From Streptomyces sp. CC0208 (GTDB lineage Bacteria > Actinomycetota > Actinomycetes > Streptomycetales > Streptomycetaceae): a stretch of 64,000 nt of DNA. Under the pieces are notes generated by a model. The model was not told where the DNA came from. It searched no databases and was given only the letters and a program-made list of their open reading frames with translations. A program made the translations under genes and the position numbers. Numbering within the stretch: the first letter of the stretch is position 1; each line of letters starts with the position of its first letter. Positions 8,502-16,645 of this stretch are shown here, one piece after another. The DNA lies in NCBI RefSeq assembly GCF_003443735.1, contig NZ_CP031969.1:4402001-4466000 (forward strand). Direction: 5' to 3'.

Positions 8502-11500
8502 TCAACGTGCCGTCTCGGGCACCTTCATGAGGGAGAAGAGGTTGTCTGCCGCCAAGCGGTGCTGCTGGGCCATCTGCGAGTCTCCCTGGGCCTCGGCGGT
8601 ACGGCCGAGGCTCCACAGCGCGCACGCCTCGTCGTAGCGCAACTCCATACGGCAGGCGATCTCGTGGGCCAGCAGCTGCTGTGCCCGCGCCGTCTCCAGG
8701 TCTCCTTGCGCGTATCGCACGCGCCCGACCGAGAGGTGCACGGTGGCTCGGTGGATGTCGTCGGTGCTGCTGGTGGCCTTGGCGAGTGCGTGGTCGACGC
8801 TGTCCGCCGCCTCCTCCAGCTCTCCCATGCGGACCAGCACGTCAGCTCTGCGGGCGAGTACGAGGGGCAGTACCGAGGGCATGCTCATGCGCTGGCACCG
8901 TTCCAGCGCGGCGTCGGCACATTTGAGGGCCTCCTCGAAGCGGCCGAGGCGCTCGATCGCCTGGGAGAGATTGCTCAGCGCGTCCACGGAGAGCTGTATC
9001 TCCTTGATCGAGTCGAAGATGGCCACCGCCCGCTTCGCCGCCTCAGCCGCCTCGTCGAACCGTCCGAGCCGCACCTGGACCAGGCTGAGGGTGCTCAGGG
9101 ACGAGCCGTCGAGCCGGGTGAAGCCGAGTTCCTGAGCGCGCGCGTTGGCCTCCTGGCACAGCTGCAGGGCGCGCTCCAGCTCCCCCATGCTGTTGCATGC
9201 CTGTCCCAGACGTGCCCGGCACTCGGCCTCGCTGTGCACATCCTCCATCTGCCGGGACAGGTCCACGGCTTCCTCCAGCCGGGCGACCGCGTCGCTCAAC
9301 TGCCCCAGCCGCCACCTGCCCATGGCCAGATTCATCAGGTTCAGTCGGATCAACGCCCGGTCCCCGAGCTCTCGCGACGCGCTGACACCCTTCTCCAGCG
9401 CCGCGTTCGCGCTGGCGTCATAGGCGCGGATGCTGGAGTGGAAACCCAACTCACGCGGCAGCCGCGCGGCGTGCCACAGCAGTCCCTCGTGATACGCGGC
9501 GTCCACCGCCGCCAGCAGACTGTCGCGGTGTTGGTCGAGCCACTGGAGCGCCTTGTCCTTGTGGTCGAACTCGTCTGCCCGGACTTCCTCGTCCCCGAAG
9601 TGGCGCCGTCCCGGAAACAGCGTGTCGCAGGCACGTTGCGCCGTGTTGAGGTAGTGATCCATCAGACGCCGCACCGCCTGACCGTCCTCCGGCGACTTCT
9701 CGCTCTGTGCGACGCGTTGCACAAAGCTGCGCACCAGGTCGTGCAGCGCGTACACCCCCGGCTCCCTGGCCTCCAACAGACGTACGTCCACCAGCCCTTC
9801 CAGCACGTCCTCGGCCGTCAGGACGTCGGTGTCCAGCAGTGCGGCGGCTTCTTCGGTGTCCAGGTAGCGGCCGGGGTGGTGCCCCAGAAGCCGGAAGGCC
9901 TTCCGCTGTTCCCTGGGCATGGACTGGTACGACAGCAGCAGCGCGCCCGCCACCCCCCGGCCCTCGCTGGTGAGTTCGTCCAGGCGCCGGTTGTGGTCCC
10001 GCAGTCGTTCGACGAGACGCTGGACGGTCCATTGCGGACGGTTCGCCAGCCGGGCGGCCGCGATCCGGACCGCCAGCGGGAGTCCTCCGCACAGCCGCAG
10101 CAGCTCACGGGCCGCGGCCGGTTCCTTCTCGACACGTGCGGCGCCGAGGGCGTTGCGCAGCAGTTGGTGGCTGTCCAGCTCCGGTAGGGCGCCCACGGTG
10201 AGCCACTCGGCGCCGTCGAGTCCGGTCAGCCGTGGGCGGCTGGTGATCAGGACCAAGCTGTCGGACGAGGCGGGGATCAGCTCCCGCACCTGCTCCGAGC
10301 TGGCGGCGTTGTCCAGCACCAGGAGCATGCGACGGCCCCTCATGTAGGACTGCCACCGCGCGGCGCGTCCCGCCGGTACCGCCGGCAGTTCCTCGCTGGG
10401 GATGCCTGCTGCGGCGAGCAGGTCTCCTTGTGCCTGGAATGCGCCGAGCGGCGTCTGGCCCGGCGTGAAGCCGTGCAGGTCGATGAAAAGACTGCCGTGC
10501 GGATACTGCTCGGCCAGTTGATGGGCGGCCCGCACGGCGAGAGCCGTCTTGCCGCCGCCGCCCATGCCGTCGAGGCACAGGACCGTCGGCGACCCCTCCG
10601 GGGCACGTCGGGCCGCAGCGCAGATCCACTGCAGCTCCGCACTGCGTCCGGAGAAGTCAGGCACGTCGAAGGGCAGGGCGTGCGGAGCCTCGTTCACCTG
10701 GTGCGGGGCACGGGACGCAGCGCGTTCCGGGCGGGTGAGCGACGGGTCCTGGCGCAGGATGCGCTCGTGCAGCGCGGTCAGCTCCGCGCTCGGGTCTATG
10801 CCGAGTTCGTTCGCGAGGTGATCTCGGGCACGGGCGAACTCGTCGAGCGCCGCGGCCTGTTGGCCGGAGAGGTAGAGGGCGAGCATCAGCCGGCTGCGGA
10901 GCGTCTCGCGCAGCGGATGCTCGTCGACGAGGACACGCAGCTCGCCCGTTATCCCGGGGGCCTCGCCCGCGTCGATGCACAGACCGTAGAGCTGCTCGGC
11001 GGCGGTGAGCCGCTGCTCCTCCAGAGCCGTCGAGGCGGCGTCGACCACACGGCCGCCGGAACCGGCCAGCACCGGCCCTCGCCACAGGGCCAGCGCAGCA
11101 CGCAACTGTGCGACGGCCCGCTCCGCCTCCCCGGCGTCCAGCGATGCCCTGACCTCTCGCAACAGCTCCTGATAGCGCAGCAGATCGAGTTGCTCGGTGT
11201 CGACGACCGCGCGGTATCCGGGCCCGTCGGTGACGATGATGTCGGGACCGTGAGGAAGGCGGCTGCGCAGTTTGGCAACCGTCTTGCGCACCTGATGCTC
11301 GGCGCTGTCCGGCGGTTCTTCGTTCCAGCCGGCCGCCACCAGACGGGAGACGGGCACGACGCGCCCGGCCTCCAGGAGCAGCGTCACGAGGACGCGCCGT
11401 TGCAAGGACCCGTTGATCGATATCAGGTCGCCGCCGCTACGCACCTCCAGAGAACCCAGAACGGCGAATTCCGGCCTCGGACTTGTCTCGTCTTCACTAT

Positions 11501-11522
11501 TTTTGGATGTCGCGGCCCGCAC
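8502..11522 (-). CDS. SARP-type regulator: OmpR-like DNA-binding, BTAD, NB-ARC and TPR domains (AfsR-like)
   Basis: About 1006 residues. The N-terminal winged helix starts FAVLGSLEVRSGG and is followed by the bacterial transcriptional activation domain (to about 260). The NB-ARC NTPase carries the P-loop GMGGGGKT and Walker B RRMLLVLDNA. The C-terminal part is a long series of tetratricopeptide-like helices (repeated LGR...EEALK, A..RLGQACNSMGELERAL). AfsR-like SARPs bind direct repeats at promoters of antibiotic genes and activate them. I chose the GTG at 11522 because GGGGGAGG precedes it closely; an ATG at 11579 or GTG at 11597 would add 19-25 residues without good ribosome sites. It is the probable activator of the adjacent biosynthetic operon. 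Confidence 0.9.
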   Translation of the reverse strand: MRAATSKNSEDETSPRPEFAVLGSLEVRSGGDLISINGSLQRRVLVTLLLEAGRVVPVSRLVAAGWNEEPPDSAEHQVRKTVAKLRSRLPHGPDIIVTDGPGYRAVVDTEQLDLLRYQELLREVRASLDAGEAERAVAQLRAALALWRGPVLAGSGGRVVDAASTALEEQRLTAAEQLYGLCIDAGEAPGITGELRVLVDEHPLRETLRSRLMLALYLSGQQAAALDEFARARDHLANELGIDPSAELTALHERILRQDPSLTRPERAASRAPHQVNEAPHALPFDVPDFSGRSAELQWICAAARRAPEGSPTVLCLDGMGGGGKTALAVRAAHQLAEQYPHGSLFIDLHGFTPGQTPLGAFQAQGDLLAAAGIPSEELPAVPAGRAARWQSYMRGRRMLLVLDNAASSEQVRELIPASSDSLVLITSRPRLTGLDGAEWLTVGALPELDSHQLLRNALGAARVEKEPAAARELLRLCGGLPLAVRIAAARLANRPQWTVQRLVERLRDHNRRLDELTSEGRGVAGALLLSYQSMPREQRKAFRLLGHHPGRYLDTEEAAALLDTDVLTAEDVLEGLVDVRLLEAREPGVYALHDLVRSFVQRVAQSEKSPEDGQAVRRLMDHYLNTAQRACDTLFPGRRHFGDEEVRADEFDHKDKALQWLDQHRDSLLAAVDAAYHEGLLWHAARLPRELGFHSSIRAYDASANAALEKGVSASRELGDRALIRLNLMNLAMGRWRLGQLSDAVARLEEAVDLSRQMEDVHSEAECRARLGQACNSMGELERALQLCQEANARAQELGFTRLDGSSLSTLSLVQVRLGRFDEAAEAAKRAVAIFDSIKEIQLSVDALSNLSQAIERLGRFEEALKCADAALERCQRMSMPSVLPLVLARRADVLVRMGELEEAADSVDHALAKATSSTDDIHRATVHLSVGRVRYAQGDLETARAQQLLAHEIACRMELRYDEACALWSLGRTAEAQGDSQMAQQHRLAADNLFSLMKVPETAR

Positions 11523-11641
11523 CTTGCCCTCCCCCGTCAGCGATGAGATGGGACACACGTCACCGGGAGCGTAGATCATCTCGCGCAGTACGTGCACCAG
11601 GCCGCTACATTCAGAAGGAAAACATGACTACCTTGTGTGCG

Positions 11642-12658
11642 TCATGGGGTGGCCGCCCGGATGTCGGTCACCAGGTCCTGTCGGGCCTTGGCGACTCGTT
11701 CGCGGGTGACCTCCGGGGTGTCCCCCTCGACGACCACGTAGGCGCGCCGGGCGTGTGGGTCGCCGATCGGCGCGACCCGGTCGCCGACGGTGTACGGGAA
11801 GCGGGCTCCACGGACCCACGGGGTCACGGCAATGTCCTCCGTGCCGGTGTACGTCTCCAGCCGCCCCTCGGGCAGCAGGAAGAAACCGACCTCCGCGTAC
11901 CGGGAAGCCTTCGGCACGACCGGACGGCTGCCCTGGAGACCCCTGAAGACCGCCGCCTCCAGGTCGAACCCGCGCGCAATCTCGAAGAGCAGGGGGATGC
12001 GGTCGGTCCCGGGGTGCGCTCGGCAGGACACGATCCGCGGCCCGTGGGGCAGCAACGCCACCTGCGTGTGGGCCGGGCCGGAACGGTATCCGCTCTCCGT
12101 CAGCCGCTCCTCGACCAGTGCCCCGATGATCTTTTGCTCGTCGTCGGTCAACGGCGCCGGGTGGAGGTATCCCGTCACGAAGAAGTGCGGTGGCCCGGTG
12201 GTGCGTTGAGCCGTCATTCCCAGTACGTGGTGGGAACCGTTCACCGTCAGTGTCTCGACGCCCACCCTGGGAGCCTCTGCCGGGACCCGGTCGTCCCCTT
12301 CACCGGCCCACAGCAGTTCGTACACCGCCGGAGGGTTGGGAGACAGTCCCAGCCGCCATGCCTCCCGGACCACCGGCAGGACGGAGCTGCCATGTCCGCA
12401 GTGCAGAACGGCGTCGATGCCATGGCTCTGCGCGGTGCGCGAGATGGTCGCGCGCAAGCTGGTCTCATCGTCGAAATCGGTGGCCAGCAGCTGTTCGGAG
12501 AACTCCTCGATGCGCGGTGCGAAGTCGGCCTCAATCAGCGACGGATCCCATACCGACCAGATGTGGAACCCCAACTCGGCTCCTTTTCGCACGAGTTGGT
12601 GACCAGGCATCACCAGGAGCAGTCTGAACTGCGGGCTTCTTGGGGAGTCTGCACACAT
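11642..12658 (-). CDS. degenerate ATP-grasp (carboxylate-amine ligase-like) protein
   Basis: 338 residues resembling CARNS/BtrJ-like ATP-grasp ligases. The N-terminal pre-ATP-grasp domain (FRLLLVMPG..., HCGHGSSVLPVVREAWRLGL) and the C-terminal part (LTVNGSHHVLGMTAQRTTGPPHF, RIPLLFEIARGFDLEAAV) are recognisable. The block between them, which normally holds the ATP-binding Lys residues and glycine loop, is missing at about residue 112-130. The metal-binding motif usually TEVK...RIIEINPRLGGD reads HTQVAL...RIVSCRAHPGTD, so the acidic and Asn ligands are gone. The frame is open throughout with no stop. It is either decaying or a pseudo-enzyme. ATG at 12658 is the chosen start; residues 6-17 match the family's first strand. 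Same orientation as the SARP gene. Confidence 0.72.
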   Translation of the reverse strand: MCADSPRSPQFRLLLVMPGHQLVRKGAELGFHIWSVWDPSLIEADFAPRIEEFSEQLLATDFDDETSLRATISRTAQSHGIDAVLHCGHGSSVLPVVREAWRLGLSPNPPAVYELLWAGEGDDRVPAEAPRVGVETLTVNGSHHVLGMTAQRTTGPPHFFVTGYLHPAPLTDDEQKIIGALVEERLTESGYRSGPAHTQVALLPHGPRIVSCRAHPGTDRIPLLFEIARGFDLEAAVFRGLQGSRPVVPKASRYAEVGFFLLPEGRLETYTGTEDIAVTPWVRGARFPYTVGDRVAPIGDPHARRAYVVVEGDTPEVTRERVAKARQDLVTDIRAATP

Positions 12659-12928
12659 ACGCGCCACTGTGCAATGCGGTCTTCCCGCCCCGTTCCCCTT
12701 CCCTTCCCCACCGGGTGACCTCGGCCGCCGACGGCTCGACGCCGTACCGCGGCGGAGGAAGGTCAACGCACTGCGTACTGACGGGTAAACCTGTCGTGGA
12801 CGCGCAGGGCGCCGGACGTCCGTAACGTCCGTCATGCCTGCCGGCGTACGACCGACGCAGGTCACCCCGAGTCCACCGGTGACTCCCCTTTTCTGCTGCG
12901 GACTTCTCGCTGAAACAGGTGTGCTTCT

Positions 12929-13477
12929 GTGCTCGAAAACTGGGTGGTCAAACCTGTCTGTCTGCCGCTCATCCGCCGTCGTTGCCACGTGTGCTCGTCC
13001 GACAGCTTCCGGACAAGCGGTAAATTTCGCATCAACGCGAACCACAAAGTGCTCGACGTCTGGCTCCTCGCGCTCTGTACGGCCTGCGGGGAGACCACGA
13101 AGATCACGGTCATGGAGCGGATGAACGTGCGATCCGTACGTCCCGAACTGCTGGACCGACTCCATGACAACGACTCCGGCCTGGCAGCTGAGCTGCTCCA
13201 GGATCCGGTCATGCGGCGCCGCAATCGCATCGACCTCGACTGGGCGGACGCCTGGCGCCTCGACACCGAAGGATCGGGCCACGTGGACCGCGAGGTGGTC
13301 GACGTCTCCGTCCGCTTCGCGGCGCGGATACCCGTCCGACCGGCGCGACTGATCGCTGAGGGCTGCGGCCTTTCGCGGGCCGAGGTCGAGAAACTGATCA
13401 CGGACGGGAAGCTCGTTTCGACGGTCCGGCTGAGCGGCAAGGTCTCCGACGACTTCACCTTCACTCTCAAGCGCTGA
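12929..13477 (+). CDS. DUF1062 family protein
   Basis: 182 residues from a GTG start. Two CxxC pairs (RRRCHVC near 20 and LALCTACG near 52) look like a zinc ribbon. They are followed by the family's conserved VRSVRPELLDRLHDND and a C-terminal domain with an S4-like segment (VSVRFAARIPVRPARLIAEG...SRAEVEKLITDGKL). The family is common in Streptomyces and some Firmicutes, and its function is not established; the zinc ribbon plus S4-like tail suggests RNA or nucleic-acid contact. It is divergent from the ATP-grasp gene, with about 270 bases between them in which I see no further gene, and is followed by the VOC gene. Confidence 0.8.
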   Translation: MLENWVVKPVCLPLIRRRCHVCSSDSFRTSGKFRINANHKVLDVWLLALCTACGETTKITVMERMNVRSVRPELLDRLHDNDSGLAAELLQDPVMRRRNRIDLDWADAWRLDTEGSGHVDREVVDVSVRFAARIPVRPARLIAEGCGLSRAEVEKLITDGKLVSTVRLSGKVSDDFTFTLKR

Positions 13478-13505
13478 GCCCGCAGTGGTAGCTAGCATCA
13501 CCGGC

Positions 13506-14246
13506 ATGGCGCTGCGACCTGCTCACGTGATCATCAAGGCACTCGCCCCCGCGGCGGTCGGCGAGTTCTGGGCGGAGGCGCTCGACTGGCACGCCTACCA
13601 CCCCGGCGTGACCACCTACGTCGGACCTGCCGGTGGCCTGGTCTGGCCGGACCCGGTGGTCGTCGGCATCGATGTCGTTCCTGTCCCGGAAGCCAAGACG
13701 ACGGAAAAGAACCGTGTGCACCTCGATCTCGCCACCCGCTCCGTGGACCATCAGGCGGAACTGGTCGCACGGCTGAAGGCTCTCGGCGCGACGCCCGCCG
13801 ACGTGGGTCAGGTCGACGTGCCGTGGACGGTACTTGCCGACCCGGAGGGCAACGAGTTCTGTGTGCTTGAGCCCCGGAAGATGTATCGGGACACCGGGCC
13901 GATCGCCGCGGTGGTGGTCGACTGCCTGGATCCCCGGGCCATGGCCCGGTTCTGGGGCGAGGCGATGGACTGGACCTCGCACGAGGTGACCGACGAGCAC
14001 GCGGTGCTGCGCTCCGCCAAGGATGTCGGCCCGTACTTCAGATTCCTCCGCACGCCCGACGCGAAGACCGTGCCGGACCGCGTCCATCTCGACCTGCTTC
14101 CTTACCCTGGAGACGACAAGGAAGCGGAGGTTGCCCGGCTGCGGAACCTCGGCGCCGGCGACCTCGACGTCGGCCAGGGAGACGTCCCGTGGACGTGCCT
14201 GACAGATCCCGAGGGCCACGAGTTCTGCGTTCTCGCGCTGTCCTGA
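13506..14246 (+). CDS. VOC (glyoxalase-like) protein with two tandem domains
   Basis: 246 residues made of two vicinal-oxygen-chelate domains, each closing with the same signature: VHLDLA...DVPWTVLADPEGNEFCVLEP (split here: HLDLATR, then DPEGNEFCVL) and HLDLLP...DPEGHEFCVLAL. Each domain starts with an AVxEFWAEALDW-like segment. The family contains metal-dependent dioxygenases, isomerases and drug-binding proteins such as bleomycin-resistance types; substrate cannot be read from sequence. I prefer the ATG at 13506 over the GTG at 13485, because MALRPAHVIIKAL is where homologues begin. It lies 28 bases after the DUF1062 gene. Confidence 0.82.
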   Translation: MALRPAHVIIKALAPAAVGEFWAEALDWHAYHPGVTTYVGPAGGLVWPDPVVVGIDVVPVPEAKTTEKNRVHLDLATRSVDHQAELVARLKALGATPADVGQVDVPWTVLADPEGNEFCVLEPRKMYRDTGPIAAVVVDCLDPRAMARFWGEAMDWTSHEVTDEHAVLRSAKDVGPYFRFLRTPDAKTVPDRVHLDLLPYPGDDKEAEVARLRNLGAGDLDVGQGDVPWTCLTDPEGHEFCVLALS

Positions 14247-14282
14247 CGCGGCGGTCACCGACCAGGTCGTCGCCTTACCCGG

Positions 14283-14390
14283 TTACTGGCGCCGTCGGCC
14301 GAGGATGCAGAACTCATTGCCTTCGGGGTCTGCCAACACGACCCACGACTGCTCACCCTGGCCGATGTCGACATCAGAAAAGACCGAGCC
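14283..14390 (-). pseudogene. VOC protein 3' remnant
   Basis: On the reverse strand an open frame ends at the stop complementary to 14283-14285 and reads DVDIGQGEQSWVVLADPEGNEF, then CILGRRRQ (written in two parts). This is the typical C-terminus of a VOC protein, but upstream the reading (…SKCGQSHSSGSVF) has no family resemblance and no start. It is therefore a truncated remnant, convergent with the intact double-VOC gene. Confidence 0.7.
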
Positions 14391-14470
14391 CGATGAGTGA
14401 GACTGGCCACACTTCGACAGCCCACTAAAGATCAACAATCACAAAGGTCGACTGCCCTGCCCGGGCATAG

Positions 14471-14508
14471 CGAAACGGGCCCATCGTGATCACGATGGGC
14501 CCGTTTCG
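14471..14508 (-). terminator. perfect 38-base inverted repeat after tRNA-Leu
   Basis: A 19-base arm (CGAAACGGGCCCATCGTGA) is followed directly by its exact complement. It lies 37 bases beyond the 3' end of the reverse-strand tRNA-Leu and is best read as its factor-independent terminator, though no long T-run is seen. Confidence 0.7.
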
Positions 14509-14544
14509 TCGGTGCAACCAGAGCACTTTCGTCGGTGCTCCGTG

Positions 14545-14629
14545 GTGCGCGAGGGGGGAGTTGAACCCCCACGCCCTTTCGGGCACTGGAACCTGAATCC
14601 AGCGCGTCTGCCTATTCCGCCACCCGCGC
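14545..14629 (-). tRNA. tRNA-Leu (anticodon CAG)
   Basis: An 85-base class II tRNA. The acceptor stem GCGCGGG pairs with CTCGCGC plus discriminator A. The anticodon loop TTCAGGT gives CAG, the variable arm is TGCCCGAAAGGGCGT, and the T arm contains GGTTCAACTCC. No CCA is encoded. It lies between the accessory region and the conserved fha-pkn block, so it is a plausible integration boundary. Confidence 0.95.
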
Positions 14630-15106
14630 ATTGGGTGTGTCCTCGGGCTCCTCGCCTTGCGGTGCGGCGCCTTCCGACACGCAGAACATTAGCACGCTGG
14701 AGGGGGTGGGTTCACATCCCATATCCGCGGGCAGCCGCCCACCAGCGGCTTCGGAAGCGGGCCACCGAACGGGGTGCCGTCGGCCACGTATCAACCTCGT
14801 ACCGGTTCACGTATCAACCTCGTACCGGTAGCGCCCGTCTCCCCAGGAGCAGGTAGGGGTCCACAGTCAGGTGCGGGACACTGGTCTGCGGCCGCCTCTA
14901 CGATCCTTGACGAAGGAGCGCACAGCGGAGTTCGGCTGCGGAGTTCGAAGTGGAGCTCCACAGGGAACTTCGGAGGCGTCGACACCCGTCGACCGTGCCG
15001 ACAGGGGGAACCAGCCGATTCACCGGCGCGTGGATACGATCAGTAAGCAGTACCAGGTAAGCAGCAGGCGCAGTACCCAGGACGGCAAGGACGGAGGAGG
15101 TGCCTC
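14630..15106. promoter_or_regulatory. intergenic region upstream of fhaA
   Basis: 477 bases without a convincing gene. It contains the 23-base-period tandem repeat at 14785-14829, and a GGAGGAGG ribosome binding site just before fhaA. The promoter of the fha-pst-rod-pbp operon is expected here, but I cannot pick out a clear -10/-35 pair. Confidence 0.5.
14785..14829. repeat. two-copy 22-base direct repeat, 23-base period
   Basis: CACGTATCAACCTCGTACCG followed by GT occurs at 14785-14806 and again at 14808-14829 with a single T between. A period of about two helical turns would place two protein-binding sites on the same DNA face, so this may be an operator, but it could be a slippage duplication. 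Confidence 0.75.
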
Positions 15107-15994
15107 ATGGGAGTCCTGAAGAAGTTCGAGCAGCGTCTCGAAGGTCTGGTCAACGGCACCTTCGCCAAGGTGTTCAAGTCCGAGGTCCAGCCCGTGGAGA
15201 TCGCGGGCGCGCTCCAGCGGGAGTGCGACAACAACGCGACCATCTGGAACCGCGACCGCACGGTCGTACCCAATGACTTCATCGTGGAGCTGAGCACGCC
15301 GGACTTCGAGCGGCTCAGCCCCTACTCGGGCCAGCTCGGCGACGAGCTCGCCGGCATGGTGAGCGACTACGCCAAGCAGCAGCGCTACACCTTCATGGGC
15401 CCGATCAAGGTCAACCTGGAGAAGGCGGACGACCTCGACACCGGTCTGTACCGGGTGCGCAGCCGTACGCTCGCCTCCTCCACCAACCAGCAGGCCCCCG
15501 GCCCCGCGGCCCCGGCCGGCCGGGGCGGCGCACCGGCGTCCGGCCCCGGCGGCTACGGCTACCCGCCGGCCGCTCCGGCAGGCGCCCCGCCCATGCCCGC
15601 CGCCCCGCCTCCCGGCGGCCGTGGCGCCCCGGGCGGCTACGGCTATCCACAGTCGGCCCAGGGCCAGCGCCCCGGCGCCGGCGGCCCGGTCGGCGCGCCC
15701 GCGCCGGGCTCCCGTACCCGCCACTGGATCGAGATCAACGGCGCCCGCCATCAGATCTCCCGCGCCACGCTGGTGCTGGGCCGCAGCACCGAAGCCGACG
15801 TGCGGATCGACGACCCCGGCGTCTCGCGCCGGCACTGTGAGATCCGGACCGGAACGCCCTCGACGATCCAGGATCTCGGGTCCACCAACGGCATCGTGGT
15901 GGACGGGCAGCACACCACCCGCGCTACGCTCCGCGACGGCTCGCGGATCGTCGTGGGCAGTACCACCATCATTTACCGGCAAGCCGAAGGGTGA
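15107..15994 (+). CDS. fhaA: FhaA: DUF3662 plus FHA-domain protein
   Basis: 295 residues. The N-terminal DUF3662 domain (about 1-120, MGVLKKFEQRLEGLVNGTFAK) leads into a Gly/Pro/Ala-rich linker and a C-terminal FHA domain. The FHA phosphothreonine-binding signature is present: LGRSTEADVRID, SRRHCEI, DLGSTNG. In mycobacteria FhaA binds phosphorylated partners, including the MurJ-associated pseudokinase domain, and is controlled by PknA/PknB; the same membrane-proximal cell-wall role is expected here. ATG at 15107 follows GGAGGAGGTGCC. It is the first gene of a six-gene forward array ending in pknB; fhaB follows after 10 bases. Confidence 0.95.
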   Translation: MGVLKKFEQRLEGLVNGTFAKVFKSEVQPVEIAGALQRECDNNATIWNRDRTVVPNDFIVELSTPDFERLSPYSGQLGDELAGMVSDYAKQQRYTFMGPIKVNLEKADDLDTGLYRVRSRTLASSTNQQAPGPAAPAGRGGAPASGPGGYGYPPAAPAGAPPMPAAPPPGGRGAPGGYGYPQSAQGQRPGAGGPVGAPAPGSRTRHWIEINGARHQISRATLVLGRSTEADVRIDDPGVSRRHCEIRTGTPSTIQDLGSTNGIVVDGQHTTRATLRDGSRIVVGSTTIIYRQAEG

Positions 15995-16004
15995 AGCGGG
16001 GGCA

Positions 16005-16517
16005 ATGTCAGAGCTGACCCTGACGGTCATGCGGCTGGGTTTCCTGGCCGTACTGTGGCTGTTCGTGATCGTGGCCGTTCAGGTCATCCGCAGCGACCTG
16101 TTCGGTACGCGCGTCACCCAGCGCGGCGCGCGCCGGGAGGCCGGCCGGGCCCAGCAGGCCCAGCGGCAGGCGCCTCCGCAGCAGCGCCAGCAGCCGGCCG
16201 CCGGGGGCCGGCAGCGCCGTAACGCACCCACCAAGCTCGTCGTGTCCGAGGGCACCCTCACCGGCACCACCGTCGCGCTCCAGGGCCAGACCATCACGCT
16301 GGGCCGGGCGCACGACAGCACCATCGTGCTGGACGACGACTACGCCTCCAGCCGCCATGCCAGGATCTACCCGGACCGCGACGGTCAGTGGATCGTCGAG
16401 GACCTTGGCTCCACCAACGGCACGTATCTCGACCGAACGCGGCTGACGACCCCGACACCGGTTCCGCTGGGCGCAGCGATCCGCATCGGCAAGACCGTCA
16501 TCGAGCTGCGGAAGTAG
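16005..16517 (+). CDS. fhaB: FhaB (FipA): membrane-anchored FHA protein
   Basis: 170 residues. An N-terminal transmembrane helix (MRLGFLAVLWLFVIVAVQVI) is followed by a basic Gln/Arg-rich linker and a C-terminal FHA domain with LGRAHDSTIVLDD, SSRHARI, DLGSTNGTYLD. Mycobacterial FipA links PknA signalling to FtsZ and the division machinery; the equivalent here probably recruits phosphorylated wall or division proteins. ATG at 16005 is preceded by GAAGCGGGGG. In-frame codons upstream belong to an overlapping frame of fhaA and are not used. Confidence 0.94.
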   Translation: MSELTLTVMRLGFLAVLWLFVIVAVQVIRSDLFGTRVTQRGARREAGRAQQAQRQAPPQQRQQPAAGGRQRRNAPTKLVVSEGTLTGTTVALQGQTITLGRAHDSTIVLDDDYASSRHARIYPDRDGQWIVEDLGSTNGTYLDRTRLTTPTPVPLGAAIRIGKTVIELRK

Positions 16518-16645
16518 TGCTACATCATGAATAGGCGCGAGCGGAGCGAGCACGCGGTGTGGGCCCCCACCCCGGGCCCCGGCGCGCTCCCGACCGGAGG
16601 GTGGGCACCGTGCGGATGTACCCGGAGCCGACAGGCGAGGTGCGC

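Noticed and set aside
8481..11546. Long forward frames opposite the SARP gene
   Set aside because: They run antisense to a well-supported SARP-NB-ARC-TPR protein and contain no recognisable domain.
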